From NCBI RefSeq assembly GCF_011317445.1, contig NZ_JAAAPL010000001.1:1364001-1428000 (forward strand): a stretch of 64,000 nucleotides of DNA, given 5' to 3'. Below the pieces are notes generated by a model that was given only the letters and a program-made list of their open reading frames with translations, had not been told where the DNA came from and made no database searches. The first letter of the stretch is position 1; each line of letters begins with the position of its first letter. Made by a program: the position numbers and the translations under genes. Positions 53,809 through 62,756 of this stretch are shown here, in pieces. Origin of the DNA: Chelativorans multitrophicus. Lineage in GTDB: Bacteria; Pseudomonadota; Alphaproteobacteria; Rhizobiales; Rhizobiaceae.

Positions 53809-54729
53809 ATGAACCGTCGCCGGCTGCTCTCCTCCCTCCTGGCCCTGCCGCTCCTTTTTGCTGCTTCGGCTGCCCTTCAAGCCGCGGAGATCACGCATTC
53901 GATGGGCACGACCGAGGTTCCGGATCATCCGCAGCGCGTGGTGGTGCTCACCAATGAGGGAACCGAGGCTCTGCTGGCGGTGGACATCAAGCCCGTCGGC
54001 GCTGTCCGCTCCTGGCTGGGCGATCCGTGGTATGCGCATATCGCCGATCGGATGGAAGGCGTCGAAGTCGTCGGCGAGGAATCGGCCGTTAATCTCGAAC
54101 TCATTGCCGCGCTCCAGCCCGATCTCATCATCGGCAACAAAACGCGCCAGGAGAAGATCTATGAGCAGCTTTCGGCCATCGCGCCCACGGTGTTCGCGGA
54201 GCGGCTGCGCGGTGACTGGAAGATCAATTTCGCGCTCTATACCAAAGCCGTAGGCAAGGAGACGGAGGGTAAAGCCGTGCTCGACCGCTACAATTCCCGC
54301 GTGGCGGCGTTGAGCGAGGCGCTCGGCCACCGCAAGCAGGAGAAGATCTCGCTCGTGCGCTTCATGCCCGGCCGTACACGCATCTACTACAAGGACACCT
54401 TCCCCGGCCTTATCCTATCCGAAATCGGTTTCGCGCGGCCCGCCAACCAGGACAAGGATACATTCGCCGACGAGGTGACGAAGGAGCGCATTCCGGAAAT
54501 GGAGGGCGACCGCCTGTTCTACTTCGTCTACGAGACCGGCGACGGCAGTGCCGAGACCCTGGCCGCAGAGTGGACCAAGGAGCCGCTTTGGCAGAACCTG
54601 GAAGTGGTGAAGGCCGGAAAGGCGATGGCGGTGGATGATGCCATCTGGAACACGGCGGGTGGCGTGATCGCGGCCGATCTCATGATTGGGCAACTCGCGG
54701 AGATCTACGGAATCTCACTGCCGGAGTGA
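53809..54729 (+). CDS. Iron-siderophore ABC transporter binding protein (FecB/FhuD-like)
   Basis: A 306-residue periplasmic class III binding protein. Basic MNRRR start and hydrophobic core, with cleavage near residue 25. 'VPDHPQRVVVLTNEGTEALLAVDIKPVGAV' (near 36-65) and 'ESAVNLELIAALQPDLIIGNKTRQEKIYEQLSAIAPTV' (near 88-125) are the family signature. ATG 53809 is preferred over the frame start at 53611, which would run into the divergent permease gene. It serves the minus-strand permease/ATPase operon. No TonB receptor gene is nearby, so the ligand is unknown. Confidence 0.9.
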   Translation: MNRRRLLSSLLALPLLFAASAALQAAEITHSMGTTEVPDHPQRVVVLTNEGTEALLAVDIKPVGAVRSWLGDPWYAHIADRMEGVEVVGEESAVNLELIAALQPDLIIGNKTRQEKIYEQLSAIAPTVFAERLRGDWKINFALYTKAVGKETEGKAVLDRYNSRVAALSEALGHRKQEKISLVRFMPGRTRIYYKDTFPGLILSEIGFARPANQDKDTFADEVTKERIPEMEGDRLFYFVYETGDGSAETLAAEWTKEPLWQNLEVVKAGKAMAVDDAIWNTAGGVIAADLMIGQLAEIYGISLPE

Positions 54730-54737
54730 TTTCATCT

Positions 54738-55850
54738 TCACTCCATTCTGCGTCGGAAGAGCCATGCCGCAGCCGCGAGCGTGAGAAAGGCGATGATGGC
54801 GAGCGGGATCGTGTTGTTCATCGCTTCGTTGAAAGGCAAGTCCTTCAAGAACACGCCCCGCACGATGACGAGGAAATAGCGCAGCGGACTGGCATAGGTG
54901 ATTGGCTGCAGCCAGTCCGGCATGTTCTCAATCGGCGTGGCGAAGCCGGAGAGGAGCATTGCCGGCACCATGAAGAGGAAGGCGCCGAGGATCGCCTGCT
55001 GCTGCGTCATCGAAAGGGCGGAGATGAAGAGGCCGACGCCCACCACCGAGAGCAGGTAAAAGATGCTGCTGCCATAGAGCATAAGGAGCGAGCCCCGAAG
55101 CGGCACGCCGAAGATGAACACAGCCGCCAGGATGTAGATCGTCATGTGGAAGGTGCCGATGATCATGGGCGGAATCACCTTGCCGATCAGGATCTCATGC
55201 GTCCTGAGCGGCGAGACCATGAGCTGGTCGAAAGTGCCGAGCTCGCGCTCGCGCGCAATGGAAAGCGCGGTGACCACCAGGCCTATGAGAAGCGCGATGG
55301 CGGCGACCAGATTGGGCACCATGAACCATTGGAAGATGAGATTCTGGTTGAACCAGTTGCGTGGCACCACGGTGACGGCCTGTCCGGCGCCGCGCGCTCC
55401 GGCGCCTATTTCGGCGGAAAGCTGGTTTACGATCTGGTTGAGATAGCCCGCGACGATCTGGGCGGCGTTGGAGCGCCGCCCGTCCAGGATGATCTGCAGG
55501 TCGGCAGGCCGGCCGGCGGCAATATCGCGCGAGAAGGTCGGGCCGATATGGATGGCTGCGATCGCCTGCTGCGCGTCGATGCGGGCGCGCAGCGCGTCCG
55601 GGCTTCCAACCCTCTCGATACTGCGGAAAGTGGGCGCGCCGGCGATGCGGTTGACGAGTTCCTGGCTCCAGGCGCCGGAATCCTGGTTGAGCACGAGTAC
55701 GTCGATATTCTTCACTTCGAGCGTCGCGGCGTAGGAGAAGATGACGAGTTGCAGTATCGGCGGGCCGATGAGGATCAGCCGCCCGCGCGGATCGCGCAGG
55801 ATCGCCAGCAATTCCTTGATGATGAGTGCTTTGAGCCGCGTCCACCACAT
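54738..55850 (-). CDS. ybhR: ABC-2 type exporter permease YbhR
   Basis: A 370-residue ABC-2 permease. One N-terminal membrane segment (about 24-42, RLILIGPPILQLVIFSYAA) precedes a periplasmic domain of about 130 residues; a block of five helices covers about 180-365. Length matches E. coli YbhR (368). Last gene of the cecR-ybhGFSR operon, 1 base after ybhS. With YbhS it forms the channel of an exporter linked in E. coli to cefoperazone and chloramphenicol sensitivity and to Na+/Li+ efflux. Confidence 0.87.
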   Translation of the reverse strand: MWWTRLKALIIKELLAILRDPRGRLILIGPPILQLVIFSYAATLEVKNIDVLVLNQDSGAWSQELVNRIAGAPTFRSIERVGSPDALRARIDAQQAIAAIHIGPTFSRDIAAGRPADLQIILDGRRSNAAQIVAGYLNQIVNQLSAEIGAGARGAGQAVTVVPRNWFNQNLIFQWFMVPNLVAAIALLIGLVVTALSIARERELGTFDQLMVSPLRTHEILIGKVIPPMIIGTFHMTIYILAAVFIFGVPLRGSLLMLYGSSIFYLLSVVGVGLFISALSMTQQQAILGAFLFMVPAMLLSGFATPIENMPDWLQPITYASPLRYFLVIVRGVFLKDLPFNEAMNNTIPLAIIAFLTLAAAAWLFRRRME

Positions 55851-55851
55851 G

Positions 55852-56988
55852 TCACGCGATCCTCTTGCGGGTGCTGCGGGCGGCGAGAATGAAAAGCACC
55901 GCGCCGATGGTGAGCATCACAGCAATCGAACGCAAGAACATGGGCCAGATGTCGCCTGCGACGAATACGCTCTGAAGGCTTGGGATCAGGTAGCGCGCGG
56001 GCACGATGGTGGTGATCATGCGGATGATCCACGGCATTGAACTGATCTCGAACAGGAAGCCCGAGAGCAGGAAGGCGGGCAGGAAGGCGGAGAGCAGCGC
56101 GAGCTGCGAGGCGAGGAACTGGTTCTTGGTCGCGGCCGAGATGAGAAGGCCCTGCCCGAGCGCTGGCATGAGGAAGCTTGCCGAAAGCGCATAGAGCGCC
56201 AGCACCGAACCGCGGAACGGCACTCCGAAGACGAAGACGGCGATCAGCACGCAGAGCGACATGGAGACAAGGCCGAGAATGAAATAGGGTAAGATCTTCC
56301 CCGCCAGCAGTTCTGCCGCCGCGACGGGTGTCGCCATCATCGCCTCCATAGTGCCCCGCTCCCATTCACGGGCGACGACGAGGGAGGTAAGAAGCGTGCC
56401 GACCAGCGTCATGACGATCGCGATGGAGCCGGGCACGAGGAAATTGCGGCTGGCAAGCTCCGGGTTGAACCAGAAGCGCTGCTCGACCGAGATCGGCGGC
56501 GGCCGCATGGCCATTTCCGCCGCGCGCTGCGCCATCCATGTGCCCACCACGCCCTGCGCATAGTTCTGCACGAAATTGGCCGTGTTCGGGTCAGATCCGT
56601 CGACATTCACCTGGATTTGCGGTGAGCCCCCAGCGGCGCCCACATCGGCGAAACTCGCCGGGATCACGACGATACCGCGCACGCGGCCAAGGATCAGGTC
56701 TTCCTCGAAGTCGCGCCGGTCGCGCCCCACCGCCACCTCGAAATAGCGCGAGGCCTGGAAGCTGGCGGCGAGATCCTGGGCGATGGGAGTGGCATCCTCG
56801 ATCACCAGGCCGATGCGCGTGCGGGTGGCATCGAGCGAAACGCCATAGCCGAAGATGACGAGGAGGATGAGCGGCAGCACGAATGCGATCAGGATACTAC
56901 TCGGATCGCGGATCACCTGCAGGCTCTCCTTGCGCACGAGGGCGGCGAAGCGGCGCGCCCGCCCGGTTGGTGGCGCTTCCGTGCTCAT
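55852..56988 (-). CDS. ybhS: ABC-2 type exporter permease YbhS
   Basis: A 378-residue ABC-2 permease, nearly the same size as E. coli YbhS (377). 'RFAALVRKESLQVIRDPSSILIAFVLPLILLVIFGYGVSLD' opens the protein; a periplasmic loop and five C-terminal helices follow, with 'REWERGTMEAMMATPV' near 218. ATG 56988 overlaps the ybhF stop (ATGA). The longer frame to 57222 overlaps ybhF out of frame and is rejected. Confidence 0.88.
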   Translation of the reverse strand: MSTEAPPTGRARRFAALVRKESLQVIRDPSSILIAFVLPLILLVIFGYGVSLDATRTRIGLVIEDATPIAQDLAASFQASRYFEVAVGRDRRDFEEDLILGRVRGIVVIPASFADVGAAGGSPQIQVNVDGSDPNTANFVQNYAQGVVGTWMAQRAAEMAMRPPPISVEQRFWFNPELASRNFLVPGSIAIVMTLVGTLLTSLVVAREWERGTMEAMMATPVAAAELLAGKILPYFILGLVSMSLCVLIAVFVFGVPFRGSVLALYALSASFLMPALGQGLLISAATKNQFLASQLALLSAFLPAFLLSGFLFEISSMPWIIRMITTIVPARYLIPSLQSVFVAGDIWPMFLRSIAVMLTIGAVLFILAARSTRKRIA

Positions 56989-58715
56989 GCGGTCTCCGCC
57001 AGATCGGAGTTCTGCACCAGCGCGATGAAGGCGTCCTCCATCGTCGGGTCGGGGATGTCCTTGCCCGCGACGCTCGCCTTCAATTCGTCCGGGGAGCCGA
57101 GCGCGATGGAGCGGCCGCGATAGATGAGCGAAATACGATCGCAATATTCCGCCTCGTCCATGAAGTGGGTGGTGACGAGGACAGTGACGCCCTTCTCGAC
57201 CAGGCCGTTGATGTGGGTCCAAAACTCGCGCCGGGTTATGGGATCGACACCGGAGGTCGGCTCATCGAGGAAAAGGGCTTCGGGCTCATGCAGCACGGCA
57301 CAGGCGAGCGCGAGCCGCTGCTTCAAACCCAGCGGCAAGTCTTTTGCGGACATGCCGAGGATGGATCTGAAATCGAAGATGTCGGTCATAAGCGTAATGC
57401 GCTCGCGCTTGCGCGCGCCGCTGAGGCCATAGACGCCGGCGAAGAAGGCGAGGTTCTGGGCGACGCTGAGGTCGCCATAGAGCGAGAATTTCTGCGCCAT
57501 ATAGCCGAGCCGGTTGCGTGCTTCCGCCGTGTCGTGGCGCAGGTCGAAGCCGGCGACGCGGCCCTCGCCCTCGGTGGGCTTCAAAAGCCCGCAGAGCATT
57601 TTGAACGTGGTCGATTTCCCCGCGCCATTGGGGCCGAGGAGGCCGAAAATCTGCCCGCGCGGGATTGAGAAGGTGATGTCGCTCGCCGCCGTGAAGTCGC
57701 CGAAGCGCTTGGTGAGGCCGCGCGCCTCGATCACGGCGCGGCCTTCGTTCTGGTCACGGGGAATGGCGGCATCGGCGAGCTTGGACTCTCCGCCCGGTCC
57801 CCCGCCGAGCATATCCACGAAGGCATCCTCAAAGCGCGGCGCGGCGGGGCTCAGCGCAGCGGCCCGCCCGGCGACGTCCGTAGCCTTCCACCCCTGTGGC
57901 TCCGGCGCGTCGAGCACCAGCCGGATCGCCTCGCCCTGGATCACGCCGTCCACGACGCCTTTCTGGTCAAGCACTTTGGTGAGGATCGGCCGCCGCCGGC
58001 CCTCGATGCCCCCAAGCTTGAAAACGCGGCCGTCCACCCGACCAGTGAGGCCGGAAGGCGTGCCGGTGAAGAGGAGTTTTCCTTCATTGAGGAGGAGAAC
58101 GCGGTCGCAGGCTTCGGCTTCGTCAAGATAGGCTGTGGACCAGAGCACGCCGATGCCCTCCCTGGTCAGGTCCTCGACCATGGTCCAGAGGTCACGGCGC
58201 GAGATCGGGTCGACACCGACGCCCGGCTCGTCGAGAAGCAGGAGGCGGGGTTTTTTGAGGAGCGCGCAGGCGAGGCCGAGCTTCTGCTTCATGCCGCCGG
58301 AAAGCTTGCCGGCAAGGCGGCCGGTGAAGCGCTTAAGGTCGGTGAAGGTCAACAGCTCGTCGAAGACGGCTGGGCGTTCCGCCAGCGGCAGGCCGCGCAG
58401 GTCGGCATAGAGATCGAGATTCTCCTGCACGGAAAGATCCTCATAGAGGCCGAAGCGTTGCGGCATGTAGCCGATCGAAGCCTGGATGCCCGCGGGATTT
58501 TTCTGCGTATCGAAGCCCAGCACCTCGATCACGCCGCTGTCCGGCAGGATCAGGCCGGTCATGAGCCGGATGAGTGTCGTCTTGCCGGCGCCGTCCGGCC
58601 CGATCAGGCCGGTGATCTCACCGCCGCGGATCGAGCCGGACACCGCGTCGAGAGCGGGGGGTGCGCTCCCGAACCGCTTGGTAACATCGGAAAGGCGGAC
58701 GAATTCCTCGCCCAT
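56985..58715 (-). CDS. ybhF: Double ABC ATPase YbhF
   Basis: A 576-residue protein with two full ATPase domains in tandem (E. coli YbhF 578). First: Walker A GPDGAGKTTLIRLM (near 38), LSGGMKQKLGLACALL, LLLLDEPGVGVDP. Second: GPNGAGKSTTFKMLCG (near 355), signature variant LPLGLKQRLALACAVL (near 457), ALFLDEPTSGVDPITRREFW. The second signature lacks the usual SGG, which may make the two sites unequal. It couples by ATGA overlap to ybhS and follows ybhG by 10 bases. Confidence 0.92.
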   Translation of the reverse strand: MGEEFVRLSDVTKRFGSAPPALDAVSGSIRGGEITGLIGPDGAGKTTLIRLMTGLILPDSGVIEVLGFDTQKNPAGIQASIGYMPQRFGLYEDLSVQENLDLYADLRGLPLAERPAVFDELLTFTDLKRFTGRLAGKLSGGMKQKLGLACALLKKPRLLLLDEPGVGVDPISRRDLWTMVEDLTREGIGVLWSTAYLDEAEACDRVLLLNEGKLLFTGTPSGLTGRVDGRVFKLGGIEGRRRPILTKVLDQKGVVDGVIQGEAIRLVLDAPEPQGWKATDVAGRAAALSPAAPRFEDAFVDMLGGGPGGESKLADAAIPRDQNEGRAVIEARGLTKRFGDFTAASDITFSIPRGQIFGLLGPNGAGKSTTFKMLCGLLKPTEGEGRVAGFDLRHDTAEARNRLGYMAQKFSLYGDLSVAQNLAFFAGVYGLSGARKRERITLMTDIFDFRSILGMSAKDLPLGLKQRLALACAVLHEPEALFLDEPTSGVDPITRREFWTHINGLVEKGVTVLVTTHFMDEAEYCDRISLIYRGRSIALGSPDELKASVAGKDIPDPTMEDAFIALVQNSDLAETA

Positions 58716-58725
58716 GGGCTTATCC

Positions 58726-59760
58726 TCAATCGGTTGCCGAGGTCATGGTGCCGGCGTGTTCAAGCAGGCGCACGGTCACGGGCATGCCCTGACGCAGACC
58801 GAGATCGGGCTCCTCCACGATTACGCGCAGGCGGTAGACGAGATCGGTCCGAAGCTCTGGCGTCTCGACCGATTTCGGCGTGAACTCCGCCACAGGTGAG
58901 ATAAAGCCGATCTGACCGCGATAGGGTCTTTCCGGCGCGCTATCGGTGACGACCTCGACGGCCAAGCCGGGATGAATGCGGCCGAGATCCGGCTCCTCGA
59001 CATAGGTCCTGACCCAGACCGGGCGGTCGAGCGAGAGGACATAGGCGGCATCTCCCGGCGAGAGGATTGCACCGGGCTCGCGCACCCGCGACAGGATCAC
59101 GCCGGCGGCGGACGCGCGAAGCTCGGTATCACCGAGCGAGGTCTTGGCAGAGGCGAGATTGGCTTCAGCCGCCTGCAGGCTTGCCTTCGCCGCCGCGATA
59201 TCTTCCTTGCGCGTGCCTTCTTCGAGAAGGCGGAGTGCTTCCTGCGCGGCGTCCACGCGTGCCGATGCCATGTCCCGGGCCGACTGAGCCTGGTCGAGCG
59301 CCGCCTGCGAGATGGCGCCACCGGGCCTGAGCTGGCGCGCCCGCTCCAGAGCCTGCTCGGCATTGGTCAGATTGTAGGTCTGCTCGGCGAGCGTCGCCCG
59401 CGCCTGCGCGATCTCTGCCTGCCGCGGGCCGGCCTCAAGCTTGGCGAGATTGGCCTGCTGGCTTGCAACCTGCGCTTCGGCGGCGCGCACGGCATCCGCA
59501 TAGGTCCGGTCATCGAGACGAGCCAACAATTGCCCAGTCTCAACGCGGTCGCCCTCGTCTACCAGCATTTCCGAGACACGGCCGCCAACACGGAAGCCGA
59601 GTTGCACCTGACGGATATCGACGTTGCCGTAGAGGGTGAGCCCGGGTTCCTCCGCATGTGTCCAGCCGAAACGGGCAGGCAGGTCGTACCACCAAGCCGC
59701 TGCGGCGCCGCCCGCGACAATCACCAGAAGGGCGATAATGCGAGGCAGCTTACGCGTCAT
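58726..59760 (-). CDS. ybhG: HlyD-family membrane fusion protein YbhG
   Basis: A 344-residue periplasmic adaptor with one N-terminal membrane anchor (about 5-24). The lipoyl/barrel part ('[37 protein letters not shown]') spans about 48-90, and a long coiled-coil hairpin (about 95-215, rich in A, Q, E and R) follows. '[25 protein letters not shown]' near 222 completes the lipoyl half. ATG 59760 is chosen because it starts just before the membrane anchor; it overlaps the end of cecR by 11 bases. It would connect the YbhFSR exporter to the periplasm or an outer-membrane channel. Confidence 0.88.
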   Translation of the reverse strand: MTRKLPRIIALLVIVAGGAAAAWWYDLPARFGWTHAEEPGLTLYGNVDIRQVQLGFRVGGRVSEMLVDEGDRVETGQLLARLDDRTYADAVRAAEAQVASQQANLAKLEAGPRQAEIAQARATLAEQTYNLTNAEQALERARQLRPGGAISQAALDQAQSARDMASARVDAAQEALRLLEEGTRKEDIAAAKASLQAAEANLASAKTSLGDTELRASAAGVILSRVREPGAILSPGDAAYVLSLDRPVWVRTYVEEPDLGRIHPGLAVEVVTDSAPERPYRGQIGFISPVAEFTPKSVETPELRTDLVYRLRVIVEEPDLGLRQGMPVTVRLLEHAGTMTSATD

Positions 59761-60457
59761 GGCGCGACTCCTTATTAAGTGAGGCCACGAGATCGGCGGC
59801 CAGGCGCTGCACTTGCCTGGTTTCCACCTCGCCGAATCCTGCCCACCCAAGCTGGGCCAGGACGGCGGCACGCGCCACACGGAAGGCCATCACGCCGCCG
59901 AGCAGTCCGAAGGTCCGCAGCTTGACGTTGTTCGCGGCGGGATCTTCGTCAAGCAGAATGGCGACAAGCCGGCCGGCCACTTCGAGCATGGGCCTCATGA
60001 CACCGCCATAGACACGCTGGAACGCTTCCGTGGGCTCCATTTGCTCGCGAATGAGGAAGCGTGCCCAGGGCTCGGATTCGTCGCTGACGAAGAGCGCCGC
60101 CATGGTTTGCAGGATGCTCGTAAGAAGCGCCTGCGCTTCTGTTTTCTGGATCGGGGGGCCTTCCCGATCCGCTTCTTCCAGGCGCCCGCGCACCGTCTCG
60201 CGCAGCCCGGCGATATGGGCGGAGATGAGAGTGCCGATATGCTCGGCAACGGCGATGTAGAGCCCTTCCTTGCCGCCGAAATAATAGGGAATAGCCTGAA
60301 GGTTCACGCCGGCCGCGTCGGCGAGCATCCGCGTCGACGCGCCGTCGAAGCCATAGCGGCCGAAGACGTGGACTGCAGCTTCGAGCAGCCTTTCGCGCGG
60401 ACCCGCTGGTCTGGCCGGCTTTTCCTGCGTCTGTGCGGCGCGCTTTCCATCGGACAT
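59750..60457 (-). CDS. cecR: TetR-family repressor CecR
   Basis: A 235-residue regulator. The helix-turn-helix is '[31 protein letters not shown]' near residues 40-70, and the C-terminal region ([23 protein letters not shown]) is the CecR/YbiH (DUF1956) type. As in E. coli it heads the ybhGFSR operon, so it should repress its own exporter until a ligand binds. An operator-like repeat sits between the -35 and -10 of its promoter. Confidence 0.88.
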   Translation of the reverse strand: MSDGKRAAQTQEKPARPAGPRERLLEAAVHVFGRYGFDGASTRMLADAAGVNLQAIPYYFGGKEGLYIAVAEHIGTLISAHIAGLRETVRGRLEEADREGPPIQKTEAQALLTSILQTMAALFVSDESEPWARFLIREQMEPTEAFQRVYGGVMRPMLEVAGRLVAILLDEDPAANNVKLRTFGLLGGVMAFRVARAAVLAQLGWAGFGEVETRQVQRLAADLVASLNKESRHDA

Positions 60458-60495
60458 GGGTCAACACCTCTATGAATGATCTTTCCGAACTTAAA

Positions 60496-60516
60496 TTAAT
60501 CGAATGATTAAGTCAA
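60496..60516 (-). promoter_or_regulatory. cecR promoter with embedded operator
   Basis: On the minus strand TTGACT (60511-60516) is a -35 box, and TTAAGT/TAAGTT about 16-17 bases on is a possible -10. The spacer holds the inverted repeat TTAATC-GAAT-GATTAA (60496-60511). AATCGAATGA also occurs twice as a direct repeat here. This is the classic layout for TetR-type repression. Confidence 0.6.
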
Positions 60517-60710
60517 TCGAATGAAAACAATTTCAGTCCGCAGCGTTGGAAATTTACCGAAAGCGCCTCTCGAATATGCCTGGCCAAGGGACGAAGCCGC
60601 GCAGTACCAGCGGTGACGAGGAGAGCGCGCGCGCCCCTGAGGAGGAGTGGTTGCGCGCCGAGGCGGCCGGGCTTACATCGGAATAGAGATCTTCCTGCCC
60701 GCGAGGTTCC

Positions 60711-62756
60711 ATGGCTTCCATCGATCTTTCCACACATCCGCTCACTGCCTGGAACGGCCCGTTGGGGCTCCCGGAATTTGATGGCATCGAGGAATCCGCT
60801 TTCGCGCCGGTTTTCGAATCTGCCTTTGCCGCGCATGAAGCGGAGATCGCGGCCATTGCGGATAGCGGCGAGGCGCCGACTGTCGAGAACACGCTTGCCG
60901 CGCTTGAGCTTTCCGGCGACCCGCTGTCGCGCGTGTCGGCCATCTTCTGGTGCCGGGCGGGTGCTCATACCAATGAGGTTATCCAGAAGCTGGAACGCGA
61001 AATCTCGCCGCGCATGGCCCGGCATTATTCGCGTCTCTTTATGAACGAGGCGCTCTTCAGGCGCATCGACACGCTCTATGGCGCGCGAACCACCCTCGGG
61101 CTGGACAAGGAGACCGCGCGCGTTCTGGAAAAGACCTGGAAGCATTTCGTGCGTGGTGGCGCCAAGCTTGATGCCGAGGGCAAGGCACGGCTAGCGAAGA
61201 TCAATGAGGAACTGGCAGAGCTCGGAGCGCGGTTCGGCCAGAATGTGCTCGCCGACGAAAGCAAGTGGGCGCTCTTCCTGGAAGAGACCGATCTGGCGGG
61301 TCTGCCGTCCTCGCTTAGGAGCGCAATGGCCGAGGCGGCGCAATCGCGTGGACAGCCCGGACGCTACGCCGTCACGCTCTCCCGCTCGATTGCGGAACCC
61401 TTCCTTTCTTTCTCTTCGCGCCGCGACCTGCGCGAAGCGGTGCTGGAAGCCTTCACTCGTCGGGGCGCCAATGACGGAGAGGCAAACAATGCCGGGATCG
61501 TTCAGAAGACATTGAAGCTGCGCGCCGAGAAGGCACGCCTTCTCGGCTATGAGAACTATGCCGCCTACAAGCTCGACGACACCATGGCGAAGACGCCCGA
61601 CGCCGTGATGACGCTGCTCGAGCCTGTTTGGGAAAAGGCGCGGGAAAAAGCCGCGGCCGACGAGAAGGAGCTACAGCGCCTCGCCGCCGCCGAAGGCTAC
61701 AATCACCCAATCGCCGCGTGGGACTGGCGCTACTATGCCGAGAAGCTCAGGGCTGAACGCTTTACCTTCGACGAGGGCGCGCTTGAACCCTATCTGGCGC
61801 TGGAAAATGTCATCGCGGCTGCCTTCGACGTGGCTCACCGCCTGTTTGGCCTCACCTTCGAGGAACAGAAGAGCGTTCCGGCCTGGCATGAGGATGTTCG
61901 TGTCTTCACAGTCAAAAATCGGGACGGCAGCGAGCGCGGCGTGTTCCTGGCCGATTACTTCAACCGGCCATCAAAGCGCTCCGGCGCGTGGATGAGCGGG
62001 TTGCAGTCTGGTTACAAGCTAGGCCACGGCGAGAGCCCCATCATCTATAACATCATGAATTTCGCCAAGCCGCCAAAAGGCAAGCCGGCGCTTCTTTCGG
62101 TCGACGACGCGCGCACGCTCTTCCACGAGTTCGGCCATGCGCTGCACGGCCTCCTCTCCGACGTCACCTGGCCCTCGATCGCCGGCACCTCGGTTGCGCG
62201 GGATTTCGTCGAGCTTCCATCGCAGCTCTTTGAACACTGGTTCAGCACGCCCCAAGTGCTCTCGAAGCACGCGCGCCATGTCGAGACCGGCGAATCCATA
62301 CCGGCGGAGCTGCTGGAGAAAATGCGCGCGGCGCGCAATTTCAACGCCGGTTTCGCCACGGTTGAATTCACGGCCTCCGCACTGGTCGACATGGCCTATC
62401 ACGCACGCCCCGATGCTCCCGAAGACCCTCTCGCCTTTGAAGCCGAGGTGCTTGAGAAGCTTGCGAAGCCCGCGGCAGTTCCCATGCGGCATGCCACGCC
62501 GCATTTTCTCCATGTGTTCTCGGGCGAAGGCTATTCGGCGGGCTACTATTCCTATCTCTGGTCGGAGGTGCTGGACGCGGACGCCTTCCGCGCCTTCGAG
62601 GAAGCCGGCGATCCTTTCGATCAGGGCACTGCCGAAAAGCTGCGCCGCTACATCTATTCCGCAGGCGGTTCAGCGGATCCCGAGGAGCTTTACAAGACCT
62701 TCCGCGGGCGATTGCCGAGCCCCGATGCTATGATGGAGAAGAAGGGGCTCGCTTGA
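60711..62756 (+). CDS. M3 family oligopeptidase (OpdA/PrlC-Dcp type)
   Basis: A 681-residue cytoplasmic zinc metallopeptidase. The catalytic 'TLFHEFGHALHGLLSDV' (HExxH, near residue 470) and downstream Glu are intact, as is 'VELPSQLFEHWF' near 500 and the C-terminal 'HVFSGEGYSAGYYSYLWSEV' near 602. Members cut short peptides, including cleaved signal peptides. ATG 60711 follows GAGG. The stop codon overlaps the TTG start of the next gene, so the two are coupled. Whether it is OpdA-like or Dcp-like cannot be settled by eye. Confidence 0.9.
   Translation: MASIDLSTHPLTAWNGPLGLPEFDGIEESAFAPVFESAFAAHEAEIAAIADSGEAPTVENTLAALELSGDPLSRVSAIFWCRAGAHTNEVIQKLEREISPRMARHYSRLFMNEALFRRIDTLYGARTTLGLDKETARVLEKTWKHFVRGGAKLDAEGKARLAKINEELAELGARFGQNVLADESKWALFLEETDLAGLPSSLRSAMAEAAQSRGQPGRYAVTLSRSIAEPFLSFSSRRDLREAVLEAFTRRGANDGEANNAGIVQKTLKLRAEKARLLGYENYAAYKLDDTMAKTPDAVMTLLEPVWEKAREKAAADEKELQRLAAAEGYNHPIAAWDWRYYAEKLRAERFTFDEGALEPYLALENVIAAAFDVAHRLFGLTFEEQKSVPAWHEDVRVFTVKNRDGSERGVFLADYFNRPSKRSGAWMSGLQSGYKLGHGESPIIYNIMNFAKPPKGKPALLSVDDARTLFHEFGHALHGLLSDVTWPSIAGTSVARDFVELPSQLFEHWFSTPQVLSKHARHVETGESIPAELLEKMRAARNFNAGFATVEFTASALVDMAYHARPDAPEDPLAFEAEVLEKLAKPAAVPMRHATPHFLHVFSGEGYSAGYYSYLWSEVLDADAFRAFEEAGDPFDQGTAEKLRRYIYSAGGSADPEELYKTFRGRLPSPDAMMEKKGLA

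Noticed and set aside
54726-55892. 388-codon plus-strand frame rich in charged residues
   Set aside because: Antisense to the membrane protein YbhR; charged composition is the expected complement of hydrophobic codons.
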